Assembly: GCA_016868105.1 (NCBI GenBank)
Contig: VGIA01000007.1
Coordinates: forward strand, 1 to 44,685
Source: Betaproteobacteria bacterium
GTDB taxonomy: Bacteria > Pseudomonadota > Gammaproteobacteria > Burkholderiales > SG8-39
DNA length: 44,685 bases
Direction of reading: 5' to 3'
Part shown: in pieces, positions 39,932-44,685 of the stretch
Numbering within the stretch: the stretch's first letter is position 1
Layout: each line of letters begins with the position of its first letter
Notes under the pieces: generated by a model
The model's input: only the letters and a program-made list of their open reading frames with translations
What the model was told of the DNA's origin: nothing
Databases searched by the model: none
Made by a program: the position numbers and the translations under genes

Positions 39932-41192
39932 GGCTTCGGGTTCTACCACAGGGGCGCTGGACCGCGAGGCGCTCGTTCGCATGGACGCCGCCGACCCGCT
40001 CGCGGGCAAGCGCGAAGCGTTCTGGCTGCCCGATGGCGTCATCTACCTGGACGGCAACTCCCTGGGGGCGCTTCCCAGGCGCGTGATGGCGCGCATGCGC
40101 CGCGCGGTCGAGGAGGAATGGGGTAACGGCCTGGTCCGCTCCTGGACCGACGCCGGCTGGTACCCGGCGCCGCAGCGTGCCGGCGCGGCGATCGCGCGGC
40201 TGGCGGGGGCGAAGCCCGAGGAAGTGATCGTCTGCGATTCGACCTCGGTGAACCTCTTCAAGGCGCTGGTCGCGGCGTTGCGCCTGCAGCCCGAGCGCAA
40301 GGTGGTGGTCTCGGAACGCGGGAATTTCCCCACTGACCTCTACGTCAACGAGGGCGTGGCGGAGCTGATGGACGTCGAGCTGCGCTGCGCAGAGCCCGGC
40401 GACATCGAAACCGCAATCCGCGCCGCGGGCAGCGATCTTGCGCTGGTCCAGCTCACCCACGTCAATTACCGCAGCGGCCTCGTCCACGACATGGCGCGTA
40501 TCACTCGGCTCGCCCACCAACAGGGCGCGCTCGCCATCTGGGACCTGAGCCACAGCACTGGCACCCTGCCGGTGGAGTTGAATGCCTGCGGCGTGGATTT
40601 CGCCGTGGGTTGCGGCTACAAGTACCTGAACGGCGGGCCGGGGGCACCCGGGTTCATCTACGTTGCCACGCAGCACCTGCCTTCGTTCCGCCAGCCCATA
40701 CAAGGCTGGCACGGACACGCGAGCCCGTTCGCCTTCGACCACGACTACACGCCTCACCCCGGCGTCGACCGCATGCTGGTGGGCACCGCGCCGCAGTTGA
40801 GCCTGATCGCGCTGGAGGAGGCGCTCGCCGTGTTCGACGACGTGGACATGACGCAACTGCGCGCCAAGGGCAGCGCCCTGGGCGAGTGCTTCATCCGGCT
40901 GGTGGACCAGGAACTGGCCGGCCAGGGCTTCAGCCTCGCCAGTCCGCGCGAGGCGGCGCTGCGCGGCAGCCAGGTGTCGCTCACGCACCCGGAAGGCTAC
41001 GCCATCATGCAGGCGCTCATCGCGCGCGGCGTGATCGGCGACTTCCGCGCCCCGGACGTGCTGCGCTTCGGCTTCGCGGGCCTGTACCTGCGCTACGTCG
41101 AGGTATGGGACGCGGTGGCGGTGCTGAAAGAGGTCATGTCGTCCCGCGCCTGGGACCGGCCCGCGTTCAAAGCGTGGAAAGCTGTAACTTAA
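39930..41192 (+). CDS. kynU: Kynureninase
   Basis: LDAADPLAG-like start, VIYLDGNSLGALPRRV, VVVSERGNFPTDLYV, WDLSHSTGTLPVELN, GCGYKYLNGGPGAPGFIYV. Confidence 0.95.
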   Translation: MASGSTTGALDREALVRMDAADPLAGKREAFWLPDGVIYLDGNSLGALPRRVMARMRRAVEEEWGNGLVRSWTDAGWYPAPQRAGAAIARLAGAKPEEVIVCDSTSVNLFKALVAALRLQPERKVVVSERGNFPTDLYVNEGVAELMDVELRCAEPGDIETAIRAAGSDLALVQLTHVNYRSGLVHDMARITRLAHQQGALAIWDLSHSTGTLPVELNACGVDFAVGCGYKYLNGGPGAPGFIYVATQHLPSFRQPIQGWHGHASPFAFDHDYTPHPGVDRMLVGTAPQLSLIALEEALAVFDDVDMTQLRAKGSALGECFIRLVDQELAGQGFSLASPREAALRGSQVSLTHPEGYAIMQALIARGVIGDFRAPDVLRFGFAGLYLRYVEVWDAVAVLKEVMSSRAWDRPAFKAWKAVT

Positions 41193-41217
41193 ATGGATCT
41201 CTTATGACTTTCCACGC
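41172..41217. repeat. 10-bp perfect inverted repeat (GCGTGGAAAG ... CTTTCCACGC, 26-nt spacer) across the kynU stop
   Basis: arms 41172-41181 and 41208-41217. Confidence 0.85.
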
Positions 41218-41269
41218 CGCGCCGCAATCGATCCGCTGATCGCATGCGCAAAACTTGCACCCAATTTCG

Positions 41270-42058
41270 CTAACTGGCATCACCCAGATTTCCGGACACA
41301 TTTGAATCGGCCGGCGCCGCGGTAGTGCTCGCCGCGTGCTGCAGCACCTGCGCCAGCGCCGAGACCGCCACCTCGGCCGGATGCTTGCCGCCCTTGAAGA
41401 GCCCGATCGGCGACACCAGCCGCGCCAGTTGCTCCTCGGCAAATCCGCGCGCGCGCAGGCGGGCCTTGAATTTCGCCGCCTTGGTCTGCGAGCCGATCAG
41501 CCCGAGCCAGGCGAAGTCGCCCCGCCTGAGCACCCGCGCCACCAGTTCCAGGTCCAGCGCGTGGCTGTGGGTCATGACCAGGAAGTAGGCGCCCGCAGGC
41601 GCCTCGTCCGCCATCCAGGCCGGCTCCTCCTCGATGACGACGCGCACGTTGGCGGCCACCGCGGGCGGGAACATCTCCGGCCGGGCGTCGACCCAGGTGA
41701 GGCGCCAGGGCAGCCGCTCCAGGATCCGCGCCACTTCCTTGCCGACATGGCCCGCGCCGAACAGCACCAGCTCGAACGCCGGCGTCGCGGCCGGCGGGAA
41801 GCCCTCGCGCGCCGAGAAGCGCAGCGTCACCGCGCCGCCGCAGCACTGGCCCAGCGAATCCCCGAGCGCGATGCGGCGCTCGCGCCGCGGCTCTCCCGAG
41901 AGCAGCATCTCGCGCGCTACCTTGAGCGCGGTGTACTCCAGGTTGCCCCCGCCGATGGTCCCGCGCACTTCCTGCGCGCCCACCCACATGCGCGCGCCGG
42001 CTTCGCGCGGCGTCGAGCCCTGCGCCGCCCACACCTCGATTTCAACCACGCAGAGCAT
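41270..42058 (-). CDS. xdhC: Xanthine dehydrogenase accessory protein XdhC
   Basis: GSTPREAGARMWV, GTIGGGNLEYTAL, CCGGAVTLRF, LVLFGAGHVGKEVARIL, WLGLIGSQTKAAKFKARL. Confidence 0.94.
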   Translation of the reverse strand: MLCVVEIEVWAAQGSTPREAGARMWVGAQEVRGTIGGGNLEYTALKVAREMLLSGEPRRERRIALGDSLGQCCGGAVTLRFSAREGFPPAATPAFELVLFGAGHVGKEVARILERLPWRLTWVDARPEMFPPAVAANVRVVIEEEPAWMADEAPAGAYFLVMTHSHALDLELVARVLRRGDFAWLGLIGSQTKAAKFKARLRARGFAEEQLARLVSPIGLFKGGKHPAEVAVSALAQVLQHAASTTAAPADSNVSGNLGDAS

Positions 42059-44252
42059 GGATCGCCTTCAACACGTTCTCCGGCGTCGCCGGCGCCTCCA
42101 GCGGCACCGGCTCGCGCGAGTCGCTGGTGCTGCCCACCGCGTCCGCGATGGCGTGGAACACCGACAGCGCCAGCATCAGCGGCGGCTCGCCCACCGCCTT
42201 GGAGCGATGGGCGATGTCGCGCCGGTTCTCGCCGCCTTCCCACAACCGCACGTTGAACACCGGCGGGCAGTCGCTCGCCACCGGGATCTTGTAGGTGGAG
42301 GGCGCATGGGTGAGCAGCGCGCCCTGCCCGTTCCAGACCAGTTCCTCGGCGGTGAGCCACCCCATGCCCTGGATGAAGCCGCCCTCGACCTGTCCGCGGT
42401 CGATGGCCGGGTTGAGCGAGCGGCCGCAGTCGTGGAGCAGATCCGCCCTGAGCAGCCGGGACTCACCCGTAAGAGTGTCCACCGCGACCTCGGATACCGC
42501 CGCACCGTAGGCGAAGTAATAGAACGGCTCGCCCTGGAAGCGCTCGCGGTCGAAGTGAATCTCCGGGGTGCGGAAGTAGCCCGTGGCGGACAGCGACACG
42601 CGGGCGAGAAAGGCCGCCTTGGCGCGCTCGGCGAAGGAGGCGCCGCTGAAGGGCGCCAGGCGCTCCTTCAGCACCCGGCAGGCGGCGCGCGCGGCTTCGC
42701 CGTTGAGATCGGTGCCGCTGGAGGCGGCCGTGGGCGAAGTGTTCGGCACCTTGCCGGTGGAGGTGGCGGTGATCCGCACCGCCTCCAGGGCAATGCCGAA
42801 TTCCGCCGCCACCATCTGCTGCACCTTCACCATCAGCCCCTGGCCCATTTCGGTGCCGCCGTGGTTCACCGCCACGGAGCCGTCGGTGTAGATGTGGACC
42901 AGGGCGCCGGCCTGGTTCATCGGGATAGCGGTGAAGGCGATGCCGAACTTCACCGGCGTCAGCGCGAGGCCGCGGCGGATGTGCGGATGTTGCGCGTTCC
43001 AGAGCCCGATCGCCGCCCGCCGCGCGCGGTAAGCCGAGTCACGCTCGAGTTCCTCGATCAGCTGCGGTGCGACGTTGTCGCGGATCGTCATGCCGTAGTG
43101 CGTGACGTTGCGCTCCACCGTGCCGTACAGGTTGCGCTTGCGGACATCGAGCGCATCGAGCCCGAGCCGGCGCGCGACCGCGGCGAGCACGCCCTCGATG
43201 GCGAACATGCCCTGAGGTCCGCCAAAGCCGCGGAACGCCGTGTTCGACACCGTATTGGTGCGGCAGCGGTGCGAGGCGATGGCCAGGTTCTCGAGGAAAT
43301 AGCAGTTGTCGGCGTGAAACACCGCGCGATCGTTCACCGCGCCCGACAGGTCGGCGGAAATGCCGCAGCGCGAGGCCATCTCCAGGTCCAGCGCAACAAG
43401 GCGCCCGTCGGCCTCGAATCCGGCCTCGTAGTCGTAGCGGAAATCATGGCGCTTGCCGGTGCCGATCATGTCGTCGTCGCGATCGACGCGCAGTTTCACC
43501 GGGCGGCCTGTGGCCCGCGCGAGCAGCGCCGCCGCGACCGCGTACACCGCAGCCTGCGTTTCCTTGCCTCCGAAGCCGCCGCCCAGGCGCCGCAGTTCCA
43601 CTGTCACCGCGGCGCTGGGCTCGCCCAGCGCCGCCGCCACCAGGTGCTGGATCTCGCTCGGGTGCTGGGTAGAAGCGTGCACCCGCATCTCGCCCCGCTC
43701 CCCGGGGATCGCCAGCGCGACCTGGCCCTCGAGGTAGAAATGCTCCTGCCCGCCGCAGCGCAGGCGCCCGCGGATGCAGTGGGTGGCGCGGGCGAGCGCC
43801 GCGGCACTGTCTCCGCGCGTCACCTTGAGCGAGGGCAGCACGAACGCCTGCTGCTGCATCGCCTGGTCTACCGTCAGGACCGGCTCCAGGGCCTCGTAGC
43901 GGATGCTTGCCAGCCGCGCTGCGCGCCGCGCCGCCTCAACCGTGTCGGCGGCCACCGCGAACAGCGGCTGGCCATGGAACAGGACGCGGTCCGAGGCGAA
44001 CACCGGCTCGTCCGCGATCACCGGCCCGATGTTGTTGGCCCCGGGGATGTCGGGCGCCGCGAGCACCGCGCGCACGCCGGGCGCCGCGCGCACCGGATCC
44101 AGGTCCATGGACAGGATGCGCGCATGGGCATGCGCTGCCATGCCCAGAGCCGCGTGCAGCGTGCCGGCCGGCTCCGGCAGGTCGTCGACGTAGTGCGCCT
44201 CGCCGCTGACATGCAGCTCGGCGCTGTCGTGCGCGACGGCTTCCCCGATCAC
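42042..44252 (-). CDS. xdhB: Xanthine dehydrogenase molybdopterin-binding subunit
   Basis: SGEAHYVDDLPEPAGTLHAALGMA; LGGGFGGKETQAA; FRGFGGPQGMFAIE. Confidence 0.95.
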   Translation of the reverse strand: MIGEAVAHDSAELHVSGEAHYVDDLPEPAGTLHAALGMAAHAHARILSMDLDPVRAAPGVRAVLAAPDIPGANNIGPVIADEPVFASDRVLFHGQPLFAVAADTVEAARRAARLASIRYEALEPVLTVDQAMQQQAFVLPSLKVTRGDSAAALARATHCIRGRLRCGGQEHFYLEGQVALAIPGERGEMRVHASTQHPSEIQHLVAAALGEPSAAVTVELRRLGGGFGGKETQAAVYAVAAALLARATGRPVKLRVDRDDDMIGTGKRHDFRYDYEAGFEADGRLVALDLEMASRCGISADLSGAVNDRAVFHADNCYFLENLAIASHRCRTNTVSNTAFRGFGGPQGMFAIEGVLAAVARRLGLDALDVRKRNLYGTVERNVTHYGMTIRDNVAPQLIEELERDSAYRARRAAIGLWNAQHPHIRRGLALTPVKFGIAFTAIPMNQAGALVHIYTDGSVAVNHGGTEMGQGLMVKVQQMVAAEFGIALEAVRITATSTGKVPNTSPTAASSGTDLNGEAARAACRVLKERLAPFSGASFAERAKAAFLARVSLSATGYFRTPEIHFDRERFQGEPFYYFAYGAAVSEVAVDTLTGESRLLRADLLHDCGRSLNPAIDRGQVEGGFIQGMGWLTAEELVWNGQGALLTHAPSTYKIPVASDCPPVFNVRLWEGGENRRDIAHRSKAVGEPPLMLALSVFHAIADAVGSTSDSREPVPLEAPATPENVLKAIHALRG

Positions 44253-44685
44253 GCGTCCAGCTCCAGCAGCGCCCTCGGGCCGATGCCGGCGGCGAACTTG
44301 CGCAGCAGGTTCTGCGCCGCGACCAGGCGATACCAGGCCGAGCCGCGGTGGTCCGACAGCGGCTGGAAATCCTGCGCCAGCGCAGCGCAGCTGGCCTCGA
44401 GGCCGTCGCGCCAGGCCGCCTCCGCGCGCATCGCGCGGGCCGGGGTGGCCGCCATGCCGCCAAAGCCGAATCGCGCCCGGCCGTCTGCCGCGACGTGGAA
44501 CGCGGCGCAGACCGTGGCGATATCCTGATCGAAGCGCTTGGACAGCTTGTAGGCGCCGAAGCGCGCGCCGGGGGCGAGGCGCGCGATGCGCAGGCTGCGG
44601 ATGAACTCACCCGGCAGCAGCGCGGTCTTGCGATAGCCGGTGTAGAAGTCCTCCAGCGCCATTTGCCGCTGCACGGTGCCGCGCT
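44249..44685 (-). CDS. xdhA: Xanthine dehydrogenase small subunit, C-terminal FAD/CO-dehydrogenase-type domain (partial, runs off window end)
   Basis: LEDFYTGYRKTALLPGEFIRSLRIARL...YKLSKRFDQDIATVCAAF; immediately upstream of xdhB. Confidence 0.9.
   Translation of the reverse strand, partial: RGTVQRQMALEDFYTGYRKTALLPGEFIRSLRIARLAPGARFGAYKLSKRFDQDIATVCAAFHVAADGRARFGFGGMAATPARAMRAEAAWRDGLEASCAALAQDFQPLSDHRGSAWYRLVAAQNLLRKFAAGIGPRALLELDA

Noticed and set aside
42042-44685. xdh cluster next to kynU as a novel catabolic island
   Set aside because: xdhA-xdhB-xdhC is a standard purine oxidation cluster; no shared pathway or regulator with kynureninase is visible in this window

Overview
The window is a GC-rich chromosomal segment with betaproteobacterial-type synteny (taxonomy inferred from gene order only). 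It is mostly core genes: hisE(partial)-I-F-A-H-B-C-D-G / murA / bolA-type / mlaB-C-A-D-E-F / a KefB-like antiporter (minus strand); kdsD-kdsC-lptC-lptA-lptB-rpoN-ptsN-hprK-rapZ and a LON-domain protein (plus); mutY (minus); a dipeptide-type ABC importer with an embedded M20 amidohydrolase (plus); a 5'-nucleotidase and tRNA-Gly(CCC) (minus); thiS-thiG-trmB (plus); hemW-rdgB-rph-PP2C phosphatase (minus); yicC-gmk-rpoZ-spoT/rsh (plus); a divergent alcohol dehydrogenase / kynureninase pair; and xdhC-xdhB-xdhA(partial) (minus). I did not find a convincing new multi-gene system, CRISPR array or mobile element. The more interesting signals are small gene remnants and non-standard gene edges inside these operons: (1) a decayed Ser/Thr kinase next to an intact PP2C phosphatase, (2) an hpf stub of about a dozen recognisable codons between rpoN and ptsN, (3) a C-terminal fragment of what looks like an ABC-2 permease between mlaB and bolA, (4) rapZ with an apparent CTG start behind a well-placed AGGAG, (5) a 20-bp perfect palindrome inside rdgB, (6) overlapping head-to-head start codons (CATG), and (7) a tRNA immediately followed by a nucleotidase ribosome-binding site. 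No database search was run; all homology calls are from motif and family recognition.
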